Source: Rhizobium acidisoli | Lineage (GTDB): Bacteria > Pseudomonadota > Alphaproteobacteria > Rhizobiales > Rhizobiaceae | NCBI RefSeq assembly: GCF_002531755.2 | Contig: NZ_CP034998.1 | Coordinates: forward strand, 3,100,001-3,164,000 | Direction of reading: 5' to 3' | DNA length: 64,000 nt | Shown here: positions 27,054 through 34,548 of the stretch, in pieces | Layout of the letters: each line of letters starts with the position of its first letter | How positions within the stretch are numbered: the first letter of the stretch is position 1 | Position numbers and translations under genes: made by a program | The notes under the pieces: model-generated | What the model was told of the DNA's origin: nothing | Databases searched by the model: none | What the model saw: only the letters and a program-made list of their open reading frames with translations

Positions 27054-28166
27054 ATGGGATGGACAAGGCTCTACGCCCTCATCGTCAAGGAACTGCTCGC
27101 CGTGCTTCGCGACCCCAAGGGCCGCGCCATCCTGATCGGCCCGCCGATCGTCCAGCTTCTCGTCTTCTCCTATGCCGCGACATTGGAAGTGCGCAATGTC
27201 GATGTGATGATCCTCAACCGCGACAGCGGTCACTGGGGCCAGGAGCTGATCGAGCGTATCGACGGCTCGCCGACTTTCCGCCGGATCGAGATGGCGGAAA
27301 GCCAGGCGGATATCAGGGTGGCGATCGATAACCAGACGGCCATCGCGGCGATCGAGATCGGCCCGGACTTTTCGCGCAATATCGAGGCGGGAACGCCTGC
27401 GGATCTGCAGGTGGTGCTCGACGGTCGCCGCTCCAACGCCTCGCAGATCGTCGCCGGCTACCTCTCGCAGATCGGCGGCGCCCTTGCCGCCGAAACACCG
27501 GCAGGCAGACGCGCCGGCGCCGGCATCGTCTCATCGGTGCCGCGCAATTGGTTCAACCCGAACCTCACCTACCAATGGTTCATGGTGCCGAACCTGATCG
27601 CCAGCATCGCGCTTTTGATCGGCCTGATCGTCACGGCCTTGTCAATCGCCCGCGAGCGCGAACTCGGCACTTTCGACCAGCTGATGGTCTCGCCGCTGCG
27701 CCTGCACGAAATCCTGATCGGCAAGCTGATCCCGCCGATGATGATCGGCCTCTTCCACATCACCGTCTATATTCTGGCCGCCGTCTTCCTGTTCGAGGTG
27801 CCGCTGCGCGGCTCGCTGTTCCTGCTTTACGGCAGCGCGGTCTTCTACCTCGGTGCAGTCGCAGGCCTCGGTCTCTTCATCTCGGCGCTATCGATGACGC
27901 AGCAGCAGGCGATCCTCGGCGCCTTCCTGTTCATGGTCCCGGCCATGCTGCTCTCGGGCTTCGCGACGCCGATCGAAAACATGCCGGCATGGCTGCAGCC
28001 GGTGACCCTGATCAACCCGCTGCGTTATTTCCTGGTGATCGTGAAAGGCGTTTTCCTCAAGGATATCCCCTTGAGCGAGGTGGTGAACCAGACAATCCCG
28101 CTGGCGCTGATCGCCGCCGTCACACTCAGCGCCGCCGCCTGGCTCTTCCGCCGGCGCCTGGAATAA
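27054..28166 (+). CDS. ABC-2 type exporter permease (YbhR-like)
   Basis: The 370-residue protein has the same architecture as its upstream neighbour: anchor, periplasmic domain, then WFMVPNLIASIALLIGLIVT..ARERELGTFDQ and four more membrane segments, ending in a short cytoplasmic tail with LFRRRLE. The ATG lies one base after the upstream stop. The two permeases are clear paralogues in tandem, as in ybhS-ybhR. This is the last gene of the operon. Confidence 0.9.
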   Translation: MGWTRLYALIVKELLAVLRDPKGRAILIGPPIVQLLVFSYAATLEVRNVDVMILNRDSGHWGQELIERIDGSPTFRRIEMAESQADIRVAIDNQTAIAAIEIGPDFSRNIEAGTPADLQVVLDGRRSNASQIVAGYLSQIGGALAAETPAGRRAGAGIVSSVPRNWFNPNLTYQWFMVPNLIASIALLIGLIVTALSIARERELGTFDQLMVSPLRLHEILIGKLIPPMMIGLFHITVYILAAVFLFEVPLRGSLFLLYGSAVFYLGAVAGLGLFISALSMTQQQAILGAFLFMVPAMLLSGFATPIENMPAWLQPVTLINPLRYFLVIVKGVFLKDIPLSEVVNQTIPLALIAAVTLSAAAWLFRRRLE

Positions 28167-28239
28167 TCCAATACCGCCGCATGCTTCGGTCGGCTCACAG
28201 AATGTGAACCGGCCTGCCAAAGCGTGACTCTCTCCTGCG

Positions 28240-28264
28240 GGAACCTCGGATTGGCGTGGTCGTT
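28240..28264 (+). promoter_or_regulatory. Sigma-EcfG-type promoter before the DUF1236 gene
   Basis: GGAAC (28240-28244) is followed after exactly 16 bp by CGTT (28261-28264), matching the alphaproteobacterial general stress consensus. The ATG of the next gene is 34 bases downstream. Confidence 0.75.
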
Positions 28265-28297
28265 ACCCAAACGCAACCCCAGCAAAGGAGAAGCAAA

Positions 28298-28693
28298 ATG
28301 TACAAGATCCTACTTGTCTCCAGCGCCCTTGCGCTGTCGTCTTTTGCCACCAATGCGTTCGCTGATGGCGCCGTGACCGGTGCAGCCGGCGGCGCCATCA
28401 CCGGCGCAATCGTCGGTGGTCCCGTGGGTGCTGCCATTGGCGGCGTGGCCGGCGGTGTCGCCGGTGCCGTTGTCGATCCGCCGCCGCGCGAGGTCGTCAC
28501 CTATGTTGAGCAGCAGCCTGCCCCGACCGCCTCGGTGGTGGTCCAGGAGCCGATCGTCGTCGGCAAGCCGCTTCCGGCTGATGTCGTCGTGACGCCGGTG
28601 CCCGACAATCCGAAATATGCCTACACCGTCATCAACGATCGCCATGTGATCGTCGAGCCGCGCACCCACCGCGTGGTGCAGGTCATCGAATAA
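28298..28693 (+). CDS. Secreted glycine-zipper protein with DUF1236-type C-terminus
   Basis: The ATG at 28298 (AAAGGAG eight bases upstream) gives 131 residues: a signal peptide ending NAFA-D, a glycine-zipper stretch (GAAGGAITGAIVGGPVGAAI), a proline-rich linker, and a C-terminal domain with VVTPVPDNPKYAYTVINDR..VIVEP typical of DUF1236. It is probably an envelope protein. The sigma-EcfG-type promoter in front places it in the general stress regulon. Strong terminator after. Confidence 0.85.
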   Translation: MYKILLVSSALALSSFATNAFADGAVTGAAGGAITGAIVGGPVGAAIGGVAGGVAGAVVDPPPREVVTYVEQQPAPTASVVVQEPIVVGKPLPADVVVTPVPDNPKYAYTVINDRHVIVEPRTHRVVQVIE

Positions 28694-28733
28694 TCAAGCA
28701 ACCGAGGCCGCCTGCTGCGGCTCGGCAACTTCC

Positions 28734-28760
28734 GGCCCCGCCTCGGCGGGGCCCTTTTTT
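28734..28760 (+). terminator. Rho-independent terminator of the DUF1236 gene
   Basis: GGCCCCGCC and GGCGGGGCC form a near-perfect stem with a minimal loop, followed by CTTTTTT. Confidence 0.92.
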
Positions 28761-28797
28761 CGTGGACTTGCGAAAACGCATTATGCTCGTCGCCGGT

Positions 28798-29235
28798 TCA
28801 TGCCCTGTAAGCGACGAGCACCGCACCGCCGGCGATCATGATAACGCCAAGCCAGTTCGGAAGCGTCAGGCGTTCACCCAGGAAAAGCACCGCAAAGACG
28901 GCCACGAAGACGACGGAGAGCTTGTCGATCGGGGCGACCCGGGCAGCATCCCCGAGCTTCAGAGCCCGGAAATAGCAAATCCAGGATGCGCCGGTGGCAA
29001 GGCCGGAGAGCACCAGGAAGAGCCAGCTCCGGCTCGAAACCGAAGACGGCTCCTGCCAGCTGCCCGTGATATAGACCATCATTGCCGCCGCCAGCAGGAT
29101 GACGATCGTGCGAACGAAGGTCGCGAAGTCGGAATTGACGTTCTCGACGCCGACCTTGGCGAAAATCGCCGTGAGCGCTGCAAAGCCGGCGGAAAGAAGC
29201 GCCCAAAGCGGCCAGCTTGTCAGTAGGCTTTTCAT
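28798..29235 (-). CDS. EamA/DMT-type small transporter, single-repeat form
   Basis: The 145-residue protein has five predicted membrane helices, half the length of a standard ten-helix EamA transporter. Recognisable blocks are SAGFAALTAIFAKVG at the start, ATGASWICYFRALKLG in the middle and VFLGERLTLPNWLGVIMIAGG.. at the end. Single-repeat members are thought to dimerise; the substrate is unknown. AAGGA lies eight bases before the ATG at 29235. Confidence 0.85.
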   Translation of the reverse strand: MKSLLTSWPLWALLSAGFAALTAIFAKVGVENVNSDFATFVRTIVILLAAAMMVYITGSWQEPSSVSSRSWLFLVLSGLATGASWICYFRALKLGDAARVAPIDKLSVVFVAVFAVLFLGERLTLPNWLGVIMIAGGAVLVAYRA

Positions 29236-29277
29236 GCCGCTTGTCCTTCCCCCGTTGCGCCTCAATCCTTGGGAAGA

Positions 29278-30321
29278 TTAGACTTTCAGCTCGCGCCGCT
29301 CGCGCTCGGTCACCATGGCGAGATCCAGCACCTTCTGCAGGTTGGCGGCGTGGCGGAAGTTCGGGTCCGGCTGGACGCCGGTCGCCACGGCCTCGGCAAA
29401 ACGCTCGTAGTTGGTCGCCACCGGTTCAACCTCGATCTGCGTCCAGGTGGCGGTTTCGACACCTTCGCCGAGGCAGCCATGCAGCTCGGAGCCGTTGGGG
29501 CGATGGATGACCTCAAGACTGCCTTTTTCGCCGTAGATGCGCAGCTTCAGCTCGTTCAGATGGCCCGTGGCCCAGCGGCTGGCGTGGATAACGCCGAGCG
29601 CGCCGTTGGCGAAATCGACCGACATGGTGAAGCTGTCATTGGCATCCAGCATATATTCGCCGATCTGGCCGCCCGGCGCCTTGTTGAAGGTCTTCAGCCG
29701 CGCGAAGACGTGGTCGATGTCGGTCGCTGCGCCATAGGCGGCGAAATCGAGGATATGGATGCCGACGTCACCAAGCACACCGTTCGAGCCGTGGCCAGTG
29801 GAAAGCCGCCACAGCCAGGTCGATTCCGTGCGCCAATCGCCCCAGGCGCGCGACACGAGCCAGCTCTGCAGATAGGAGGCTTCCACATGCCTGATCGTGC
29901 CGAGTTCGCCTGATAGTACCATCTCGCGGGCCCGCTGCAACGGCGCGACATTGCGGTAGGTCAGGTTCACCATGTTGATGACGCCGGCCTTTTCCGCTGC
30001 CTCCGTCATCTCCAGCGCCTTCGCATAGTTCTCCGCCAGCGGCTTTTCGCAGAACACATGTTTGCCGGCAGCAATCAGCGCCATGGTCGTCGGGTGATGG
30101 ATCCGGTCGGGCGTGACATTCGTCGCCGCATCGAATTCACCCCAGGCGATCGCCTCTTCAAGGGACAGAAACCGCTTTTCGATGTTGAACTTGTCGGCGA
30201 AGGCGGAAAGCCGTTCGGGATCGGTGTCGACGGCGCCGACCACCGTCACGCCATCGATGAGGGAAAAGCGGGCGAGCTGGTTTTTCGCCATCACGCCCGT
30301 GCCAAGAACGAGTATTCGCAT
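29278..30321 (-). CDS. Gfo/Idh/MocA-family NAD(P)-dependent sugar oxidoreductase (ThuB-like pairing)
   Basis: The 347-residue protein starts with a Rossmann motif (MRILVLGTGVMAKNQLA), then NVTPDRIHHPTTMALIAAGKHVFCEKPLAENYA, where the Lys of EKP is the family's catalytic Lys, and a C-terminal beta-sheet domain with DVGIHILDFAAY. The ThuA-type gene lies 9 bp upstream, as in thuA-thuB, where the two act together on disaccharides and their 3-keto forms. The exact sugar is unknown here. Confidence 0.9.
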   Translation of the reverse strand: MRILVLGTGVMAKNQLARFSLIDGVTVVGAVDTDPERLSAFADKFNIEKRFLSLEEAIAWGEFDAATNVTPDRIHHPTTMALIAAGKHVFCEKPLAENYAKALEMTEAAEKAGVINMVNLTYRNVAPLQRAREMVLSGELGTIRHVEASYLQSWLVSRAWGDWRTESTWLWRLSTGHGSNGVLGDVGIHILDFAAYGAATDIDHVFARLKTFNKAPGGQIGEYMLDANDSFTMSVDFANGALGVIHASRWATGHLNELKLRIYGEKGSLEVIHRPNGSELHGCLGEGVETATWTQIEVEPVATNYERFAEAVATGVQPDPNFRHAANLQKVLDLAMVTERERRELKV

Positions 30322-30330
30322 GGATGCTCC

Positions 30331-31116
30331 TCAGCGGTAACCGGCTTCGCCGGCCTGGTGCAGTCTCGGGCCGCGTTCGACGATCGGCTCCAGTGCCTTT
30401 TCTACCGGCACATTTGGGGCGTCGGTAATGCCAGTCAACGACCCTTGCGGGTTGTACGCCCATTTGACGCCGTTGATCAGCACCTTCTGGACGGTGGCGT
30501 CGTGATAGGTCGGATAGGTCTCGTGGCCGGGGCGGAAATAGAAGATGTTGCCGGCGCCGCGCCGCCAGGTCAGGCCGGAGCGGAACACTTCACCGCCCTG
30601 GAACCAGGAGATGAACACCGTTTCGAGCGGCTCCGGCACCGAGAACTGCTCGCCGTACATCTCCTCGTTCTCGAGTTCGAAATGCTCGCCGATGCCGGCG
30701 GCGATCGGATGGCGCGGGTTGATCGTCCACAGCCGCTCGCGCTCGCCCGCCTCGCGCCATTTCAGCGCGCAGGGTGTGCCCATCAGCCGTTTGAAGATCT
30801 TCGAGAAATGGCCGGAATGCAGGACAAGCAGGCCCATGCCTTCCCAGACGCGCTTGGCGACCCGCTCGACGACGATGTCGGAGACGGCGCCGTGATCCTT
30901 ATGGCCCCACCAGGTCAACACGTCGGTTTCGGCAAGGCGGGCTTCACTCAGCCCATGTTCCGGCTCTTGCAGCGTCGCCGTCGTCGCCGAAATGCCAGGG
31001 TCGGTATTCAAAGCATTGGCGATCGTCGTATGCATGCCCTCGGGATAGATCCCCCGGACAATCTCATTGGTAGTCTCGTGGATATTCTCTCCCCAGACGA
31101 CGGTGCGAATGGCCAT
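30331..31116 (-). CDS. ThuA-domain protein (trehalose-utilisation type)
   Basis: The ATG at 31116 has AGGAG seven bases upstream and gives 261 residues, the standard length. The ThuA fold (glutamine-amidotransferase-like) is visible: [15 protein letters not shown] at the start, [28 protein letters not shown] and [20 protein letters not shown]. The classical catalytic Cys of amidotransferases is absent, as usual in ThuA. It is the first gene of a pair with an oxidoreductase, and a 24 bp perfect palindrome lies 115 bp upstream. Confidence 0.9.
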   Translation of the reverse strand: MAIRTVVWGENIHETTNEIVRGIYPEGMHTTIANALNTDPGISATTATLQEPEHGLSEARLAETDVLTWWGHKDHGAVSDIVVERVAKRVWEGMGLLVLHSGHFSKIFKRLMGTPCALKWREAGERERLWTINPRHPIAAGIGEHFELENEEMYGEQFSVPEPLETVFISWFQGGEVFRSGLTWRRGAGNIFYFRPGHETYPTYHDATVQKVLINGVKWAYNPQGSLTGITDAPNVPVEKALEPIVERGPRLHQAGEAGYR

Positions 31117-31231
31117 GATGTGCTCCTGTAGAAACTGGAAGTATCGAGAGGCAGGAAGGCAGGGATTCAAAGCGCTTTGGAAAACAGCGCCGGCTGCGCC
31201 TCGTCTCCTCCACGTCTCAGCAACACATAGA

Positions 31232-31255
31232 CCTTTGTCAGGAATTTGACAAAGG
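31232..31255. promoter_or_regulatory. Perfect 24 bp palindromic operator candidate upstream of the thuA-like gene
   Basis: CCTTTGTCA and TGACAAAGG are perfect 9 bp arms with a 6 bp spacer GGAATT. Symmetry and spacing suit a dimeric repressor rather than a terminator, since no T run follows in either direction. The regulator is not encoded next to it. Confidence 0.55.
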
Positions 31256-31308
31256 GGAAAATTTACCGCCGGAAGATCGAAAATCAGGCAGGAAATATCA
31301 CAGCAATA

Positions 31309-31650
31309 TCAATGAGAAACCGATTTCGAGAAGAGATTGACGACCACAACGCCTGAAATGATCAGCCCGAGCCCGACGATCGCCGGCAGGTCGAGACGCT
31401 GCTTGAAGAAGACCAGGCCGACGGAGGAAATCAGGACGATTCCCAAAGCGCTCCAAATTGCATAGGCGATGCCGACAGGGATGCTTTTCAGCGTCAGCGA
31501 CAGGCAGTAGAAGGCGGCCGCATAACAGGCGACGACGAGCACCGTCGGCCCGATGCGGGTGAACTGCTGCGACAGCTGCAGCGCGGTCGTGCCGATGACC
31601 TCGAGCACGATGGCGGCAAACAACAGCCCGTAGACGGCGGCCTGGCTCAT
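31309..31650 (-). CDS. Small multidrug resistance (SMR) efflux pump
   Basis: The 113-residue protein has four membrane helices. The essential Glu of the family is in FAAIVLEVIGTTALQ, and AYAIWSALGIVLI carries the conserved Trp in helix 3. This is the EmrE-type proton-coupled exporter of cationic drugs. It lies 17 bp downstream of a TetR gene on the same strand, so the pair is probably one regulated transcript. Confidence 0.93.
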   Translation of the reverse strand: MSQAAVYGLLFAAIVLEVIGTTALQLSQQFTRIGPTVLVVACYAAAFYCLSLTLKSIPVGIAYAIWSALGIVLISSVGLVFFKQRLDLPAIVGLGLIISGVVVVNLFSKSVSH

Positions 31651-31667
31651 GGCGAAATTCCTTCGGA

Positions 31668-32231
31668 TTATTTCCCGGTCAGTTCGACAAGGCGATCGAT
31701 GAGATCCCGCCTCAGAACGCCGTCGATATCATGGCTTTCCAGCGTATCTGCGAACCACAGCCCGTCGGCGGCAAAACGCACGACCTGTGCGTCGAGGGAG
31801 GAATCGGTGCCGACATATTCCTCCGCCCGCGCCTGCACCCATTGGCGCCAGCGAAGACGCAGCCGGGGTTCGGCAAGAAGCGCGATCGTCACCTGCGTCC
31901 AGCTCCTGGAATCGTCGGGACGATCCTTGAGACCGGATACGGCCCGCAGATAGGCGCGGGTGAAACGGCCCTGCGGCAGCGGATCGCCGCGCATCAATTC
32001 CTCTATATCGGCGTCGAACTTTTGAAGCAGGCTCTCGAACAGGGCATCCAGCAGCGCATTCTTCGTCGGGAAGTGATGCAGCAGCCCGCCCTTGCTGACG
32101 CTGGAGGCGGCGGAGACCGCATCGAGCGTGACCGCGGCCATGCCTTCGCTGGCAGCAAGGCGCGCCGCGACATCCAGCAACTGCTGGCGCACAAGGATGG
32201 GCTGTTTCTTGCGATGATGAGCGTTCGACAT
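31668..32231 (-). CDS. TetR-family repressor of the SMR pump
   Basis: The 187-residue regulator has a TetR helix-turn-helix (RQQLLDVAARLAASEGMAAVTLDAVSAASSVSKGGLLHHFPTK, residues about 14-56) and a short TetR_C domain. A perfect ACCGTC-TG-GACGGT palindrome 14-27 bases before its ATG is the likely autoregulatory operator. The downstream SMR gene would be derepressed by the drug ligand. Confidence 0.9.
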   Translation of the reverse strand: MSNAHHRKKQPILVRQQLLDVAARLAASEGMAAVTLDAVSAASSVSKGGLLHHFPTKNALLDALFESLLQKFDADIEELMRGDPLPQGRFTRAYLRAVSGLKDRPDDSRSWTQVTIALLAEPRLRLRWRQWVQARAEEYVGTDSSLDAQVVRFAADGLWFADTLESHDIDGVLRRDLIDRLVELTGK

Positions 32232-32244
32232 TTAATTAAAAGAT

Positions 32245-32258
32245 ACCGTCTGGACGGT
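32245..32258. promoter_or_regulatory. TetR operator
   Basis: ACCGTC-TG-GACGGT is a perfect inverted repeat directly upstream of the tetR-SMR unit. The core closely resembles operators of other TetR-type drug-pump repressors. Confidence 0.6.
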
Positions 32259-32397
32259 TTTGTCAAGGAGAATCGGTCGAAGCCCCTGCGCTACAGGCAT
32301 TATGAGCAAAATGCCGCGGCAGCTTGATGACAGTTGCGATCATTTTACCCCCGGTGCATGAAGGTGGCAGACGGGGAATGATATCTGGGATGGTTTC

Positions 32398-32787
32398 GTG
32401 ACGGAGAAGGTCACCACTTTATATGAAGCGATCGGCGGCGATCCTGCCGTGCGGGCGCTGACGCACCGTTTCTACGAACTGATGGACAAGCTGCCGGAGG
32501 CAAGCAACGTGCGCGCCGTGCACCCGCCGAGCCTTCACGGCAGCGAAGAGAAATTCTACGAATATATGAGCGGCTATCTCGGCGGCCCGCCGCTTTATAC
32601 CGACAAACGCGGCCATCCGCGCCTGCGCAGCCGCCATTTCGTCGCCGAGATCGGCCCCGTCGAGCGCGACGAGTGGCTGCTCTGCTTCCGCCGCGCCCTC
32701 GACGAGACGATATCAAGCCAGGCGCTGCGCGATCTCATCTGGGCGCCGGTGGAGCGGCTCGCCTACCACATGCAGAACAGGGAATAA
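32398..32787 (+). CDS. Group II truncated haemoglobin
   Basis: The GTG at 32398 starts a 129-residue globin. Hallmarks are Tyr26 (B10, in HRFYELM), the GHPRLRSRHF segment with proximal His80 (F8), and Trp93 (G8, in RDEWLLCF), which defines group II. These proteins bind oxygen or handle NO and peroxide. The next gene starts two bases after its stop, so they form a pair. No ATG is available in frame near the start. Confidence 0.9.
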   Translation: MTEKVTTLYEAIGGDPAVRALTHRFYELMDKLPEASNVRAVHPPSLHGSEEKFYEYMSGYLGGPPLYTDKRGHPRLRSRHFVAEIGPVERDEWLLCFRRALDETISSQALRDLIWAPVERLAYHMQNRE

Positions 32788-32789
32788 CC

Positions 32790-33161
32790 ATGAGCCTGAA
32801 TGCGCGTCTGGAGCCAGTGCTCTATCTTTTTGCCGGTGTGTTCGGCGTCGCCGGCGTGGCTCTTGCGGCTCTTGCCGCCCATGGCGGCGGGCAAGCCAAC
32901 CTGGCGGCATCCGCATCCGCCATGTGCCTCGCGCACGCCCCTGCCCTGCTGGCATTGGCTCTTAGCACCGCCAAGCTCAAAACCGCCTGGCTGGCCGGTT
33001 TTCTGATGATTGTTGGAACGCTGCTCTTTGCCGGCGATCTCGTTACCCTGCGTTTTGCCGGTTCTGGTCTCTTCCCCTACGCCGCCCCGACCGGCGGCTG
33101 GGCGATGATGCTGGGGTGGCTGGCCGTTGCGGCAGGCGCTGTGTTTCGGGTTCGCTCCTGA
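32790..33161 (+). CDS. DUF423 family membrane protein (YgdD-like)
   Basis: The 123-residue protein has four membrane helices. It opens with YLFAGVFGVAGVALAALAAH, typical of DUF423, and ends near GGWAMMLGWLAVAAGAV, a family feature. Function is unknown. The gene is translationally linked to the haemoglobin gene, two bases between stop and ATG. Confidence 0.85.
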   Translation: MSLNARLEPVLYLFAGVFGVAGVALAALAAHGGGQANLAASASAMCLAHAPALLALALSTAKLKTAWLAGFLMIVGTLLFAGDLVTLRFAGSGLFPYAAPTGGWAMMLGWLAVAAGAVFRVRS

Positions 33162-33242
33162 GAGAGCTTTGGCTGAGGATGCTCCATATCAGAGCAATCC
33201 ATCCGGAAATGGGGGCTGATGGGAAGGCACGAACCTCTCCTC

Positions 33243-33379
33243 CCTCATCCCTGTGCTCGTCACAGGGATCCAGTGCGCCCAAGTCCTTGGGCGCGAGAGA
33301 AGCTTTTCAACTTCGTCTTGAGTTATTCACCGCGCGGACGCGCGGTGGCTGGATTCCTGTGACGAGCACAGGAATGAGG
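33243..33379. repeat. MITE-like palindromic repeat, copy A
   Basis: The 137 bp element has imperfect 31 bp terminal inverted repeats (CCTCATCCCTGTGCTCGTCA... and ...TGACGAGCACAGGAATGAGG) and two inner hairpins (GCGCCCAAGTCCTTGGGCGC, CCGCGCGGACGCGCGG). A second copy, in the opposite orientation, is at 41964. It encodes nothing. The spacer between the DUF423 gene and the convergent hmuQ-like gene holds nothing else that I recognise. Confidence 0.75.
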
Positions 33380-33438
33380 TGCGGAGGTTAGCGGCCTTCA
33401 GTTAAATTTTCGGTTGGCACGCGAGGCGCCTTCCGCAG

Positions 33439-33753
33439 TTATACGCCCTCAACCACATTAAACCCCTCAAAAACCGGCGGGCCCTTGTACATGGCCTTGC
33501 GGTCGCCGGCATTGCGGTGCGCCGCGCGAAAATTCTCGGACTTCGTCCAGTTCTGGAAATCCGCTTCGCTCGTCCAGACCGTATGCGAGGAATAGAGCGT
33601 GTAGCCCTCCTCTTCGCTGGCCTTGCCGCGCAACAGGCGGAATTCGACGAAACCGGGCACGTTGGCTAGGCTGGAAGCGCGATCGCGCCATACCGTCTCG
33701 AAATCACCTTCGTTCCCGGTTGCGACCTTGAAGCGGTTCATTGCGATATACAT
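33439..33753 (-). CDS. hmuQ: Haem-degrading mono-oxygenase of the IsdG/HmuQ type
   Basis: The 104-residue ferredoxin-like alpha-beta protein has the IsdG triad at the expected positions: Asn6 (AMNRF), Trp69 (FQNWTKS) and His79 (FRAAHRN). Such enzymes open haem and release iron; the rhizobial members are HmuQ and HmuD. It closes a minus-strand run that starts near hmuP and contains tonB, so it very probably serves the adjacent haem uptake system. The choice of hmuQ over hmuD is uncertain. Confidence 0.82.
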   Translation of the reverse strand: MYIAMNRFKVATGNEGDFETVWRDRASSLANVPGFVEFRLLRGKASEEEGYTLYSSHTVWTSEADFQNWTKSENFRAAHRNAGDRKAMYKGPPVFEGFNVVEGV

Positions 33754-33762
33754 GCGATCTCC

Positions 33763-34035
33763 TTACGCCTTCCTCTTGCCGGCCCTTGCCGCATAAGAGG
33801 GAAAGGCGACAACATTATTGCCGTTTGCCGCCGCCGGGCCAAGTGGCCTCGTCGTTGCTTCTCCGGGCATGCGTGCTTCCCAGGTCGGGAACAGCGCCAC
33901 ATTCTGGTAAATCTCCTGGCGTTCGGCATGCTGCCGGAAAAGTTCGTAGAACTCGGGCACGAGGCCCTCGCCCGTCTGCGCGGCAAGCTTGTGCAGGCCG
34001 ATCATGGTGAAGCCATCGGGACGCTGGTCTTTCAT
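33763..34035 (-). CDS. Small protein in the tonB-hmuQ gene run, function unknown
   Basis: The 90-residue product has a helical N-terminal half (GFTMIGLHKLAAQTGEGLVPEFYELFRQHAERQE) and a disordered, proline- and alanine-rich tail ending RAGKRKA. Its ATG overlaps the stop of the upstream DUF2325 gene by 4 bp, and hmuQ begins 9 bp after its stop, so the three are probably co-translated. No family recognised. I infer a role in haem or iron handling from position only. Confidence 0.7.
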   Translation of the reverse strand: MKDQRPDGFTMIGLHKLAAQTGEGLVPEFYELFRQHAERQEIYQNVALFPTWEARMPGEATTRPLGPAAANGNNVVAFPSYAARAGKRKA

Positions 34036-34439
34036 CGGGAATTGTCTCGCTCGTTCATCGTCTGCAGCGCACGCTCTAGGCTGGACTTGCTGCCGTTGCG
34101 TAGCGGGATGAAGGCCTTGCCGAACTTTTTGCAGCCGGTCTTCACGCGCAGGCAGGCATCGTGGCTGATACAGTCGATCGGGCAGAACACGCAGTCGACC
34201 GACGGCAGCACGGTATCGATGCGGGATACCGCTTCGCGCAGGCCGCCGTCGTGATGAAGGAGTTCGGCGCCGAAATTGCTGGCGATCTGGCGAAGATGCG
34301 CCACTTGGCAGTCACGCCCGCCGACATAGAGGAAACTGCGGCCATCCAGTTTGGATCGCCCGGCGGACGCCTGAGCAACGCCCTCGCCCGCGACGTCGCG
34401 GACCTCCCGGTTCGATCCCTTCTTGCCCTTGCGAGCCAT
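34032..34439 (-). CDS. DUF2325-domain protein with a cysteine cluster
   Basis: From the ATG at 34439 the protein has 135 residues. After a basic, disordered N-terminus, the DUF2325 domain shows SFLYVGGRDCQVAHLRQIASNFG, LLHHDGG and VFCPIDCISHDACLRVKTGCKKFGK. Five cysteines within about 30 residues look like a metal or cluster site. It lies about 110 bp after tonB on the same strand. Family function is unknown; the context suggests iron metabolism. Confidence 0.8.
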   Translation of the reverse strand: MARKGKKGSNREVRDVAGEGVAQASAGRSKLDGRSFLYVGGRDCQVAHLRQIASNFGAELLHHDGGLREAVSRIDTVLPSVDCVFCPIDCISHDACLRVKTGCKKFGKAFIPLRNGSKSSLERALQTMNERDNSR

Positions 34440-34548
34440 ATACCACCCGTTCACTCGTTGATCGTCACACGATTCCTGCGTGTGCGGGTGGACTTTATTA
34501 AACTTGATTTTTAGAGTAAAGTATAAAGTTGATTATTTTTATCATATT

